Assembly: GCA_963745975.1 (NCBI GenBank)
Contig: CAVUZJ010000002.1
Span: 318,273-382,272 of the forward strand
DNA length: 64,000 nt
Direction of reading: 5' to 3'
Source of the DNA: JAKAWQ01 sp963745975
GTDB taxonomy: Bacteria; Pseudomonadota; Alphaproteobacteria; Acetobacterales; Acetobacteraceae
The translations under genes and the position numbers were made by a program. The notes beneath the pieces were generated by a model, which had not been told where the DNA came from, made no database searches, and saw only the letters and a list, made by a program, of their open reading frames with translations. The stretch's first letter is position 1; each line of letters starts with the position of its first letter. Positions 44,773-54,001 of this stretch are shown here, in pieces.

Positions 44773-46068
44773 ATGGGCAGGAACTCGAACGAGCGGGAGC
44801 GGGCGCTTCAGGAGCTCGCGCGCCGGGTGCTGCCGGCCGGCAGCTTCGGCAACACCGCGCTCGACCTCGTGATCGCCGAGGGAAGGGCCGGCCGCGTGCG
44901 GGACGTGAGCGGCAACGAGTATGTCGATTTCCTGCTCGGCTCGGGCCCGATGTTCGTCGGCCACGCGCACCCGGAGGTGCTCGCCGCGGTGGCGGCGCAG
45001 GTCGCGAAGGGCAGCACCTTCTTCGCCTTGAGCGAGCCCGGCATCCGGCTCGCGGAGGCGATCGTCGAGGCCGTGCCCTGCGCGGACAAGGTCCGCTTCG
45101 TTTCGAGCGGCACCGAGGCCGACGCCTACGCGATGCGGCTCGCCCGTGCGTTCCGCCGGCGCGACAAGATCCTCAAGTTCGAGGGTGGCTATCACGGCAT
45201 GAGCGACTATTCGCTGATGAGCCTCGCCCCGAAGCGGCCGGGGAACTTCCCGCAGGCGGTGCCCAATTCGGCCGGCATTCCGGCCTCCGTGCGCGACGAG
45301 ATGCTGATCGCGCCGTTCAACGATGCCGCACTCGCGCAGAGCCTGATCTTCGAGCACCGCGATGAGCTTGCCGGCGTGATCGTCGAGCCGTTCCAGCGTT
45401 TGCTGCCGCCGCGGCCGGGCTTCCTCGAGGCGTTGCGCAAGATCACCGCCGAGCTCGGCATTCCGCTGATCTTCGACGAGGTGGTGACCGGCTTCCGCTT
45501 CGCCTATGGCGGGGCGCAGGAATATTACGGCGTGACGCCGGATATCTGCACGCTCGGCAAGATCATCGGCGGCGGCTTCCCGCTTGCCGCGATCGCCGGC
45601 CGCGCCGACATCATGGCGCATTTTGATCGCGCTTCGGTCGGCGACGAGCGGTTCCTGATCCAGATCGGCACGCTGTCGGGCAACCCGGTGGCGGCCACGG
45701 CGGGGCTTGCCACGCTGGCGGTGCTGAAGCGGCCCGGCGCCTACGAGCGGGTCTTCGCCACCGGCCGCGAGCTGATGGCGGGCTTTTCCGAGGCGATCGC
45801 GGCGGCCGGCGTGGCGGCGCAGGTGATCGGCGTGCCGCCGCTCTTCGACGTTGCCTTCCGTGCGGGCGAGGTCGCCGATTATCGCGGCTGGCTCGCGCAG
45901 GATGCGGAGATGCAGAAGCGCTTCAACCGCGCGATGCTCGAGGCGGGGGTTCTCAAGGGCGAGAGCAAGTTCTACGTCTCGCTCGCGCACGACGCGGCCG
46001 ATGTGCGCCTCACCCTCGAGGCGTTTGCCCGCGCGATCGAGCAGGCGATGGTGCGCGAGCCGGCCTGA
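44773..46068 (+). CDS. class-III aminotransferase, glutamate-1-semialdehyde aminomutase-like
   Basis: 431 residues from ATG 44773 after GAAGGAGAGG. Fold-I motifs: FVSSGTEADAYAMRLARAF, FEGGYHGMSDYSLMS, LIFDEVVTGFRFAYGGAQ and the PLP Lys in CTLGKIIGGGFPLAAIAG. TLSGNPVAATAGLATL is the phosphate-binding strand. It looks like the GSA-aminomutase branch, but no heme-pathway gene is nearby. It is divergent from the PbfA-like gene across 115 bp, so an amino-phosphonate or beta-amino substrate is a reasonable guess. Confidence 0.85.
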   Translation: MGRNSNERERALQELARRVLPAGSFGNTALDLVIAEGRAGRVRDVSGNEYVDFLLGSGPMFVGHAHPEVLAAVAAQVAKGSTFFALSEPGIRLAEAIVEAVPCADKVRFVSSGTEADAYAMRLARAFRRRDKILKFEGGYHGMSDYSLMSLAPKRPGNFPQAVPNSAGIPASVRDEMLIAPFNDAALAQSLIFEHRDELAGVIVEPFQRLLPPRPGFLEALRKITAELGIPLIFDEVVTGFRFAYGGAQEYYGVTPDICTLGKIIGGGFPLAAIAGRADIMAHFDRASVGDERFLIQIGTLSGNPVAATAGLATLAVLKRPGAYERVFATGRELMAGFSEAIAAAGVAAQVIGVPPLFDVAFRAGEVADYRGWLAQDAEMQKRFNRAMLEAGVLKGESKFYVSLAHDAADVRLTLEAFARAIEQAMVREPA

Positions 46069-46104
46069 CCACCGCCGTGCCTGCACCATCGCCGGAGGTC
46101 GGAT

Positions 46105-46917
46105 GTGGGTTCGCTGCCGCTCGTAAGCTGCGTCATGCCGACTTACGGGCGGCCCGTGTTTGCCCTGCAGGCGGTGAGCTACTTCCTGCGCCAGGACTAT
46201 CCGGCGCGCGAGCTTCTGATCCTCGACGATGGTCCCGAAGGGCCCGGGGAGGGGCTTGCCGCGCGCCTCCCGGCTGACGATCGCATCCGCTATATCCGGC
46301 TGCCGCGGCTGCCGATCGGCGGCAAGCGCAACATCGGCTGCGCGCTTGCCCGTGGCGCGATCATCGCCCAGTGGGACGACGATGACTGGTACGGCCCCGC
46401 CAGGCTCTCCGCGCAGGTAGCACCCCTGCTGGCGGGCCGCGCCGACATCACCGGGATTCGCGGCACCACGGTCTTCGATCTCGAGCGCTGGCAGGCCTGG
46501 ACGTGCACGCCGCGGCTGCACCGTCTGATGTACCGCCATGACGTTCATGGCGGCACCCTCGTCTATTTCCGCGATCTCTGGCAGCGGCGCGCGCGCTATC
46601 CGAATCGCTCGCTCGCCGAGGATGCCCGCTTCCTCTCCCGCCTCATGCGCGCCGGCGCCCGGCTCGGTCGGGTCGAGGATGCGGGGCTCTTCGTCTATAT
46701 CCGCCACGGCGCCAACACCTGGTCGTTCCGCTCGGGCCGCTTCCTCGATCCGCGCGGCTGGCGGAGCGTTGCCGGCGTGCCGATGCCACCTGAGGACCGG
46801 CCCTTCTATGTGGCGATCGCCACCGCGGCGGACGAGGCGGCCGTGCGGCGCGCGGGGCCGCGCTTCTTCCGCCAGGCGCTCAGCCGGATGATCGCGCCCG
46901 CGCCGGATCGCGGGTGA
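46105..46917 (+). CDS. family-2 (GT-A) glycosyltransferase
   Basis: 270 residues from GTG 46105. It starts LVSCVMPTYGRPVFALQAVSYFLRQDY, the nucleotide-sugar binding strand, and has the metal motif AQWDDDDWYGPARL. GGTLVYFRDLWQRRARYPNRSLAEDARFL is the acceptor side. No membrane helices. The donor sugar and product are unknown. It follows the aminotransferase by 36 bp but is unrelated by family. Confidence 0.88.
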   Translation: MGSLPLVSCVMPTYGRPVFALQAVSYFLRQDYPARELLILDDGPEGPGEGLAARLPADDRIRYIRLPRLPIGGKRNIGCALARGAIIAQWDDDDWYGPARLSAQVAPLLAGRADITGIRGTTVFDLERWQAWTCTPRLHRLMYRHDVHGGTLVYFRDLWQRRARYPNRSLAEDARFLSRLMRAGARLGRVEDAGLFVYIRHGANTWSFRSGRFLDPRGWRSVAGVPMPPEDRPFYVAIATAADEAAVRRAGPRFFRQALSRMIAPAPDRG

Positions 46918-46995
46918 CGCTTGGCGGCCTTCCCTGCGCCGGCGTGGCGGGATAGATTCGCGCTGGAAACGAACGGGCGGCGGAGGAGAACGGCG

Positions 46996-47538
46996 ATGGT
47001 CCTGAAACGGGCGGCGGGCTGCGCGGCGCTGGCTCTTTTGTGTCTCCCGTTTCGCCCGGGACTGGCCGCGAGCCCGGAGGTGGCGCGCGGCCAGTACCTC
47101 GTCACCGTGATGAGCTGCACCGACTGCCACACCCCCGGCACGTTCCTCGGCAGCCCGGACATGACGCGGTTTCTTGGCGGCTCGGATGTCGGCTTCGCGA
47201 TTCCGGGCCTCGGCGTCTTCGTTCCTCCGAACCTGACGCCCGATCCGGCGACCGGGCTCGGGAAGTGGAGCGAGGCGGAGATCGCGACCGCGCTCACCAC
47301 CGGCGTCATACCGGGCGGACGGGTCCTGGCGCCGATCATGCCCTGGCGCTCCTTCGCGCATCTCACGCCCTCGGATGCGCTGGCGATCGCCGCCTATCTG
47401 AAGAGCCTGCCGCCGGTGGACCACCCTGTGCCCGGACCGTTCGGGCCGAAGGAGACGGCGACGGTCCCGGTGATGGCGGTGGTTCCGGCCGCCCTCTACG
47501 CCGCGCTACCGGCGCCCGGCGCCCCGGCCGCGAAATAG
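46996..47538 (+). CDS. class-I cytochrome c, secreted
   Basis: 180 residues; ATG 46996 after CGGAGGAGAA. Signal peptide MVLKRAAGCAALALLCLPF...GLAAS. Single heme motif SCTDCH at about residue 40; likely axial Met in LAPIMPWRSFAHLT. AIAAYLKSLPPVDHPVPG is the usual C-terminal helix of gluconate/alcohol dehydrogenase-type cytochromes. It probably takes electrons from a periplasmic dehydrogenase. Pieces of a near relative occur in the pseudogene at 51843. Confidence 0.92.
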   Translation: MVLKRAAGCAALALLCLPFRPGLAASPEVARGQYLVTVMSCTDCHTPGTFLGSPDMTRFLGGSDVGFAIPGLGVFVPPNLTPDPATGLGKWSEAEIATALTTGVIPGGRVLAPIMPWRSFAHLTPSDALAIAAYLKSLPPVDHPVPGPFGPKETATVPVMAVVPAALYAALPAPGAPAAK

Positions 47539-47591
47539 CGCGAGCCGCGCAGTGGGGCCTCTGCGCGAACACGTGATTTCAGCTTGAAAGC

Positions 47592-49719
47592 GTGCGGCCT
47601 GTAAGCTCGACAAACGCAGCCGGGATTGCCGTCGTGGAGTTCCAACAGGCACTCGCGCTCCATCGCCAGGGCCGCATGGATGACGCCGGGCGGGCCTATG
47701 AAACGCTGCTGCAGGCGGAGCCGACGCATCTCGATGCGCTGATCCATCTCGGGGCGCTGCGCCTCGGCCAGGGGCGCGCGGAGGAGGCGGAGGCGCTGCT
47801 GCGGCGGGCCGTGCGGACGGCGCCCGGATCGCCCGAGGCGCTCGGCAACCTTGCCGCTTCACTGCAGGCGCTGGGCCGCCACGAAGAGGCGGCCACGCAG
47901 TACCGAAGCCGCGCTGGCGCTCGAGCCCGCCATTGCGGATGCGCGCTTCGGCCTGGCTGCGTGCCTGCAGGCGTGCGGCCGGCATGAGGCGGCGAGCGCG
48001 TGCTACGAGACGATCCTCGCCGCCGAGCCCGCGCACCCGGAGGCGAATTACGGGTTGGCGACGCTGCTGGCGCGGCTCGGCCGCACCGCGGAGGCGTCAG
48101 CCCGATACCGCGCCGCCCTGGCGGCCGATCCGGACTTCGCCGAGGCGAGCTTCGGCCTCGGCCAATTGCTCGCGCGCGATGGCGCGCTCGGAGAAGCCGT
48201 CGCCTGCTTCCGCCAGGCGCTCGATGTCGATCCCGACTATATCGAGGCGCGGGCGGCGCTCGGCGTCGCGCTGGCGAGGAGCGACCGGGACGAGGAGGCG
48301 ATGGCGGCGTTCCACGCTGTGCTCGCTTCCCAGCCGGGCCACGCCGAGGCCCACAACGGCATGGGCATGGTGCTGGAGCGCAAGCTGCGTCACGCCGAGG
48401 CGATGACGCATTACGGCGCCGTGCTGGAAGCCGAGCCCGAGCAGGTCAATGCCATGGCGGGCATGGCCAACGCCATGAAGAGCACGGGGCGGCATGCGGA
48501 AGCGCTGGCGCTGGCGCGCCGCGTGCTGGCGCTGCGGCCGAATTTTTCCCCGGCCGCCACCCTGCTCGGCTCCATCCTGGCGGAGCTCGGCGAGATGGGC
48601 GAGGCGCTGGCGGAGTGCCGCCGCGCCGTTGCGCTGGCGCCCAACCGGCCGGAATCGCTCTACCAGCTGGCGCTGCTCGCCAAGGTGCGGCCCGGCGACG
48701 GCACGCTCCATGCGCTGGAAGCGACGCTGCCGGTCGCGGGCTCGTTCACCGCGCGCGAGCAATGCCTGCTCTATTTCGCCCTGGGCAAGGCGTACGACGA
48801 TATCGGCGCGCGCGAGCAAGGTTTTTTCTACCTGCTGCGCGGCAACGGAATCAAGCGGTCCCAGATGCAATACGACGAGGCGGCCGTGCTTGGCGGCATG
48901 GCGCGCCTCTCCGAGATCTTCACGCCGGGGCTGCTGGCGGCGCGGCAGCGGCTCGGCGATCCGTCTTCGGTGCCGGTCTTCATCGTCGGCATGCCACGCT
49001 CCGGTACCACGCTGATCGAGCAGGTCCTCGCCAGCCATGAAGCGGTCCATGGCGCCGGCGAGCGGACCGAATTGACGCAGGCGGTCGTGCGCCTGAACGC
49101 CGAACGTTTGGGCGCCGCCGCGTTCCCGGATTCCGTCTGGACGCTTGCGGGCGAAAAGCTGCGCCGGATGGGCGCGGAGCATGTCGCGGCGCTCAGGGCG
49201 CTCGCCCCGAATGCGATGCGCATCACCGACAAGATGCCAGGCAATTTCCTCTATTTGGGATTGGTCCGCCTGATCCTGCCGAACGCGCGCATCATCCATG
49301 TCCGGCGCGATCCGGTCGATACCTGCCTCTCCTGCTTTTCCAAGCTGTTCACCGGCATCCAGCCATTCGCGTACGATCTCGCGGAGCTCGGCCGCTACTA
49401 TCGCGCCTATGAGCGCCTGATGGCGCATTGGCGGGAGGTCCTGCCGCCCGAGATCCTGCTGGAGGTGGAGTACGAGGCCCTGGTGGAGGATTTCGAGCCG
49501 CAGGCGCGCCGCATCGTCGCGCATTGCGGCCTGGCATGGGACCCGGCTTGCCTGGACTTCCACCGGACGTCGCGGCCGGTGCGAACCGCGAGCATGGTCC
49601 AGGTGCGCCAGCCGATTTATCGCAGCTCGATCGGGAGATGGCGCCCGGATGCCGCGCTGCTGCGACCCCTGCTTGACGCACTTGCCGCCATACCGGCCGG
49701 CAGCGCTAGCTCCGGTTGA
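47592..49719 (+). pseudogene. TPR-repeat sulfotransferase gene with a single-base frameshift
   Basis: Two overlapping frames make one gene: 47592-about 47906 encodes TPR repeats (EFQQALALHRQGRMDDAGRAY onward) and the second frame continues from AALALEPAIADARFGLAACL to 49719. Deleting one A at 47906-47907 (CGAAG to CGAG) joins them as QYRAALALEP. The whole is about 708 residues: some eight TPRs, then a sulfotransferase domain with the PAPS loop PVFIVGMPRSGTTLIEQ and the 3'-phosphate site HVRRDPVDTCLSCFSKLF. Either a real frameshift mutation or a base error. Start GTG 47592 or 47634. Confidence 0.85.
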
Positions 49720-50575
49720 CGCGGGCGGGCTCGGTCGGCGCCTGCTCCTCCGCCGCCGGGTCGCGCAGCGGATAGAGCAGCTGCCCCACGAGCGAAGCGG
49801 GTAGCCTTGTATCGGTGCCGTAGGCGGCGGGCCAAATCGCCGGCAGATGATAGGTGCCGAAGAGCCGGTCCATCCAGGGCAGCATCGAAGCGAAGTTGCG
49901 GTCCCGGAACTCCGAGCGGGTGTGATGCCAATGATGGAAGCCCGGCGTCGTGATCAGCCATTCCAGCGGGCCCAGGCGCCAGCGCACGTTCGCATGGATG
50001 AAGAAGCCCCAGACCGGGACCACCAGCATCACGAGCGTGACGATCAGCGTGCCGCGCACGCTCTCCGGCGCGCCCAGGCCGAGGACGTAGATCGGGACCA
50101 GGCCGCACAGGCGGATGAACGCGCTGTCGATCGGATGGGCGCGGGCGCTGATCAGGAAATACACGTCCTCGGGGCTGTGATGCAGCGCATGGAAGCGCCA
50201 CAGAAAGGGGATCTGGTGCGCCCAGCGATGGCCCCAGTAGAAGCCGAGATCGCCGACGACGAACGCGCTCAGGGCGCGCAGCCATATCGGCCAGGCGGCG
50301 ATCGCGGCATGCAGGCGCCACGGCACGAAGCGGTAGGCGATATAGGCGGCGATGGACAGCGGGACCGCGAGCAGCAGTTGCGGCACGAGCCCCGTGATGA
50401 AAAAGAATCCGACATCTCCAAGGACGGACTTGGGGATGACCTTCTGCTCACGGAGCGCGAAGAGACGCTCCAGCGGCAGGAAGATGACGGAGAGGATCAG
50501 CAGCCAGATGCAAAGCCTGAGGACGCCCAAGAGGGCCGATTCCAGGTGCTGGTGGTGCGCGACGAATGCAAGCAA
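49706..50575 (-). CDS. sterol desaturase/fatty acid hydroxylase superfamily protein
   Basis: 289 residues; the chosen start is TTG 50575 with AGGACA a short way upstream. Four or so membrane helices and His clusters HRWAH, HALHH and HHWHH. It differs from the member at 27472. The ends overlap the sulfotransferase gene by 14 bp. The substrate is unknown; a membrane lipid is likely. Confidence 0.88.
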   Translation of the reverse strand: MLAFVAHHQHLESALLGVLRLCIWLLILSVIFLPLERLFALREQKVIPKSVLGDVGFFFITGLVPQLLLAVPLSIAAYIAYRFVPWRLHAAIAAWPIWLRALSAFVVGDLGFYWGHRWAHQIPFLWRFHALHHSPEDVYFLISARAHPIDSAFIRLCGLVPIYVLGLGAPESVRGTLIVTLVMLVVPVWGFFIHANVRWRLGPLEWLITTPGFHHWHHTRSEFRDRNFASMLPWMDRLFGTYHLPAIWPAAYGTDTRLPASLVGQLLYPLRDPAAEEQAPTEPARVNRS

Positions 50576-50678
50576 GGGGAATGTCCTGGTTGGGGCGCCC
50601 GCTTCCCGCGCCCTCTATGCGAGCCACGGCACCCGGGAGAGGCTGGAGCCTCACCGGGTGCCTCGGCTCGCCGATGGA

Positions 50679-51542
50679 TCAGAGCGATGCGGACGGATTC
50701 TTACGGCGGCGGCGGGCGAAGGCGCCCATGCCGAGAAGCCCGATGCCGAGCAGCGTCAGGCTCGCCGGCTCCGGCACCGGCGCCCCCAGGCCGGGCGGGG
50801 AGTTGACGCCGCCGAGGAAGGCGATCGGCGGAAGATTGACGGTGCTGCCGTCGTCGCCGTACGCGAGGAAGCTCAGCAGGTCGGTGGTGGCGTCCGCGGT
50901 CAGGGTCACGGTGACATAGTCCCAGCCGACCGTGCACGTGTAGCAGATCGTCATCAACGGCGAGGCCACGATGGAGGCGGTTGGGTCCGAATCGGAATAG
51001 GTTTGCGTCGGGCCGTATGTCGGGTTGTACGGGCCGCTGCCGTTGCCGTTGAGAGTGAGGCCCGCCGTGCCCAGCGAGACGATCCACTGGTCGGTGGTCG
51101 GCGTGTCGCCGCCGGTGACCGGGTTGTAACCAAATCCCGTCTGCTCGCTGGCACCCTGGTAGAAGCTCAAGGTGTATTGCTGACCAATCGTCAGCCCTGT
51201 CACTTCGTAATTGAAGCCGCTCTCATAGCTCGGGTTCCCGTCCGCTTCCACGTAGTTGCCGCTGTAGCTTCCTACGGGATTGCCGTAGGTCGTGAGGTAG
51301 GTGGCGCTGTCAGCCTGCGCACCCGGGATGGTTGTGGAATCGATGAAGATGAGGCCCGATCCCCCGGTCCAACCCGACGGATCGACAGACGTGAAGCTGC
51401 CTTTCGGCGTGCTCCCCGTGTAGCTGTCGAAATCCAGGTTCGTCAGATTGGGAAGGGGGATTGGATTCGCCAGCGCAGCCCGGCCCGCGAGCGACAGGGT
51501 GAGCGCGGTGGTGGCGATATAGAAGGACCGGCGAAACATCAT
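50679..51542 (-). CDS. PEP-CTERM sorted secreted protein
   Basis: 287 residues; ATG 51542 chosen since GAGAAGGTCG lies at a good distance (ATG 51560 is an alternative). Signal peptide MMFRRSFYIATTALTLSLAG...AALAN. The mature part is a beta-sandwich-like, Gly/Thr/Ser-rich domain (NLDFDSYTGSTPKGSF, GLTIGQQYTLSFYQGAS). The C-terminal sorting signal is PVPEPASLTLLGIGLLGMG followed by AFARRRRK. Exosortase substrates of this kind go to the cell surface. It is unrelated in sequence to the protein at 22706. Confidence 0.85.
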   Translation of the reverse strand: MMFRRSFYIATTALTLSLAGRAALANPIPLPNLTNLDFDSYTGSTPKGSFTSVDPSGWTGGSGLIFIDSTTIPGAQADSATYLTTYGNPVGSYSGNYVEADGNPSYESGFNYEVTGLTIGQQYTLSFYQGASEQTGFGYNPVTGGDTPTTDQWIVSLGTAGLTLNGNGSGPYNPTYGPTQTYSDSDPTASIVASPLMTICYTCTVGWDYVTVTLTADATTDLLSFLAYGDDGSTVNLPPIAFLGGVNSPPGLGAPVPEPASLTLLGIGLLGMGAFARRRRKNPSASL

Positions 51543-51842
51543 GGCGTTCGACCTTCTCATTGTTACTGGGTTGCCTGGGGTTGCTGAAGCAAATGCCATG
51601 CCGGAATGAAAAAATGCTTCTTTTCAATAAGTTGCCATTGGTCCACCGAAGGCTTGGTTTCAAATGTGTAAGAGTCTTCGACAGATCGGGGCAAAGGTCG
51701 GCCAGGAGGCTGACATCGAAGGCTTGGTTCCAAGCGAGCCTTCGCTTTCGAATCATCGCTTGACGGATTGGCGGCTCGCCGAGCTTGACCGGAACCGTAC
51801 GGAATCCGCCCAGCCAAGGGGATGAGGCGCCGGCAGGCGCCG

Positions 51843-52134
51843 TTCGCCGCCTCGATCGAGACCATTGCGGACATAGCGGTCCCGGCGCGCGCGCTCGACT
51901 CCCCGATCGCCGCGCGCCCGCCTAAGGCCAACCGCGAGTGGATCGCGCGGCTGCTCGGTGTGGGCGTCCGGAGCCTCCATTGCCCGCAGGTCCAGAGCAC
52001 GGAGCACGCGGCGGAGATCGTGACCGCGCTGCCGACCGGCGTCACAGCGGGCGGGCGGATCCTGGCATCGATCGTGCCCAGGCACCCTCTACGCGACACC
52101 GCCCGCGCCCGGCGCCCCGGACGCGAAATAGCGG
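51843..52134 (+). pseudogene. chimeric pseudogene: aldolase fragment fused to cytochrome c fragments
   Basis: 51843 to about 52024 matches, at the DNA level, the aldolase gene around 55333-55515 (shared AASIETIADMAV, RPPKANREW, LHCPQV). From the shared GGCGGAGATCG at about 52010-52020 it continues as the cytochrome c gene around 47275-47347 (AEIVTALPTGVTAGGRILASIVP against AEIATALTTGVIPGGRVLAPIMP). It then jumps to the cytochrome 3' end (CTCTACGC...GCGAAATAG, near 47500-47538). The first join is in frame, the second is not. No start or ribosome site is obvious; it looks like a recombination remnant. Confidence 0.75.
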
Positions 52135-52165
52135 GGACCCGAGAAGGAGCGCGAGGCCGACCTCG

Positions 52166-53065
52166 TCAGGCTGCCGCGCAGAACGCCGACTCGCGGGCAA
52201 GCGCAAGGAACGCGTGCAGCACCGGATCGTCGTTGTCGGCCCGCCAGGCGAGCATGAATTTCGCCACCGTGCCTTTGGGCAAGGCGATCGGCGCGTAGCG
52301 GACATTTTCGAACGCCATGACGGCGGCGGATTCCGGAACGAGCGCGACGCCCACACCGGCGTTGACCATCGCTACGATGCTGTGCGCAAGGCCGGTGTGC
52401 CGGACGAGATCCGGCATCACGCCCGCTGCCTCGAAGAGCCTCCCGACCAGATCGTGGAAATAGGGTGATTCGTCCGGCGAATGCATGAGGTAGCGCCGTC
52501 CGGCCAGGCAGGAGAGATCGAGCGGCCCGGCATCGTACAGCGGGTCGTTCACGTTCGCGGCGAGCACCAGGCGCTCCTCGTGAATGGTGACCGCGCGAAG
52601 CTCGGGATTGTTGAGTGGCGGCCTGAGGATCCCGACGTCGAGCTCGCCGCTGATCAGGGCTTGAGCCTGGCCGCCGGAGAGAATCTCGCGCACCGCGATC
52701 AGGACCGCGGGGTGGCTCTGCCTGAATGCCGCGATGAGGCGCGGGATCAATGCGTAGGAGGCAATCGGCGTCGCGCCGATGGAGAGCTGGCCGGCCTCGC
52801 CCTTCGCCGCTAGCCGCGCGACATCGGCCGCGGCGGAGGCAAGCTGAACGACACGCCGCGCCTCGGGAAGAAAGGCCTGCCCGGCATGGGTGAGGCCGAC
52901 GGCACGGTTCGTCCGGTCCACGAGCCGGACCCCAAGATCCGCTTCCAGCATCCGGATCTGGCGGCTGAACGGGGGCTGGGTCCGGCCCAGCCGCGCGGCG
53001 GCCCGGCCGAAGTGCAGCTCCTGGGCCAAGGCGACGAAGCAGCGCAGCTGATAGAGCTCGAACAT
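52166..53065 (-). CDS. LysR-type transcriptional regulator
   Basis: 299 residues from ATG 53065. N-terminal winged HTH: LRCFVALAQELHFGRAAARLGRTQPPFSRQIRMLEADLGVRLVD-like stretch (about residues 5-60). C-terminal effector domain (about 90-295) with the usual LVLAANVNDPL and GVGVALVPESAAV. It is divergent from the binding-protein gene at 53183, the classic LysR layout, and likely controls the 53-61 kb catabolic cluster. The inducer is unknown. Confidence 0.95.
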   Translation of the reverse strand: MFELYQLRCFVALAQELHFGRAAARLGRTQPPFSRQIRMLEADLGVRLVDRTNRAVGLTHAGQAFLPEARRVVQLASAAADVARLAAKGEAGQLSIGATPIASYALIPRLIAAFRQSHPAVLIAVREILSGGQAQALISGELDVGILRPPLNNPELRAVTIHEERLVLAANVNDPLYDAGPLDLSCLAGRRYLMHSPDESPYFHDLVGRLFEAAGVMPDLVRHTGLAHSIVAMVNAGVGVALVPESAAVMAFENVRYAPIALPKGTVAKFMLAWRADNDDPVLHAFLALARESAFCAAA

Positions 53066-53143
53066 GGATACAGATCCTGGATCGCACGCAACAGACTTTA
53101 ACATATCCCGGCAGGATCCGCGCCGCTATCGTCCCAAAGGTGC

Positions 53144-53156
53144 AGCAAGAATTGCT
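53144..53156. promoter_or_regulatory. candidate LysR-box dyad
   Basis: AGCAA-GAA-TTGCT in the 117-bp divergent gap, 27 bp upstream of the ATG at 53183. It is a short interrupted palindrome in the right place for a LysR operator but not of strict T-N11-A form. Confidence 0.3.
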
Positions 53157-53182
53157 CCGATAACGCGTGGGAGGAGACGGCA

Positions 53183-54001
53183 ATGGCGATGCTCGCAGGG
53201 CTTCGCGTCTCATGGATCGCCCGGTTGGCGATGCTCGCTTGCGTCCTTGGCTTGTGGACGACGGCGGAAGGCCGCGCGCAATCGCTCGACGCGCTGATCA
53301 GCCGCGGCGAGATCAATATCGGCTGCCTGATCGATGCGCCGCCGTACGGATTCCTGAATGGTCGGCAGCAGCCCGAGGGATACGACATCGATGTCGCGCA
53401 TCTGCTGGGGAAGGATTTGGGCGTCAAGGTCAACATCATCCCCGTCACCGGGCAGACGCGCATCCCCTATCTGCTGACCGGAAAGATCGACGTCGTCATC
53501 GCGACGATGGGAATCACGCCCCAGCGCGCCAGGCAGGTGCTGTTCAGCGTCCCGTACGGCGCCATCTCCGCGTACATCCTCGCATCGAAGGACCGCACAA
53601 TCAAAACCGCCGCCGACCTGAAGGGCCTCCGCATCGGCGTGCCGCGGGGCAGCACCTTCGACTATTGGCTGACCGCGATGGTCGGTCATAGGGCGACGAT
53701 CATGCGTTTCGACGGCGACGCGAGCACCTACCAGGCGCTGGTCTCCGGGCAGGTAGATGCGCTCGCCCAGACCGGCATCATCCTCGATGCCATCAATCAG
53801 AGTCATCCGTCCCTGCATCTCGAGAAGAAGATGCTCATCGGCCGGCAATGGGACGCGATCGCGGTGCGTCGCGGCCAGTACCAGCTCATGTACTTCATCA
53901 ACACGGTCCTTGCGTACCATATCGACAACGGCGATCTCAACGCGCTCTATGAAAAGTGGTTCCACGAGCCGCTCCCGACGCCGAGGCTCGCTGCCCAGTG
54001 A
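53183..54001 (+). CDS. polar-amino-acid-type ABC transporter substrate-binding protein
   Basis: 272 residues; ATG 53183 after GGGAGGAG. Signal peptide MAMLAGLRVSWIARLAMLAC...GRAQ. SBP_bac_3 signatures: INIGCLIDAPPYGFLNGRQQPEGYDIDVAHLLGKDLG, VIPVTGQTRIPYLLTGKIDVVIATMGITPQRA, LKGLRIGVPRGSTFDYWLT. It binds a small amino-acid-like solute. The stop overlaps the cyclase gene start (GTGA). Permeases follow at 56087, after two enzyme genes. Confidence 0.93.
   Translation: MAMLAGLRVSWIARLAMLACVLGLWTTAEGRAQSLDALISRGEINIGCLIDAPPYGFLNGRQQPEGYDIDVAHLLGKDLGVKVNIIPVTGQTRIPYLLTGKIDVVIATMGITPQRARQVLFSVPYGAISAYILASKDRTIKTAADLKGLRIGVPRGSTFDYWLTAMVGHRATIMRFDGDASTYQALVSGQVDALAQTGIILDAINQSHPSLHLEKKMLIGRQWDAIAVRRGQYQLMYFINTVLAYHIDNGDLNALYEKWFHEPLPTPRLAAQ

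Noticed and set aside
43996..47424. Very long open frame (over 1100 codons) on the minus strand
   Set aside because: It lies opposite the aminotransferase, glycosyltransferase and cytochrome genes and has an Arg/Gly/Ala/His-rich translation without domains. Such frames are common shadows in very GC-rich DNA.
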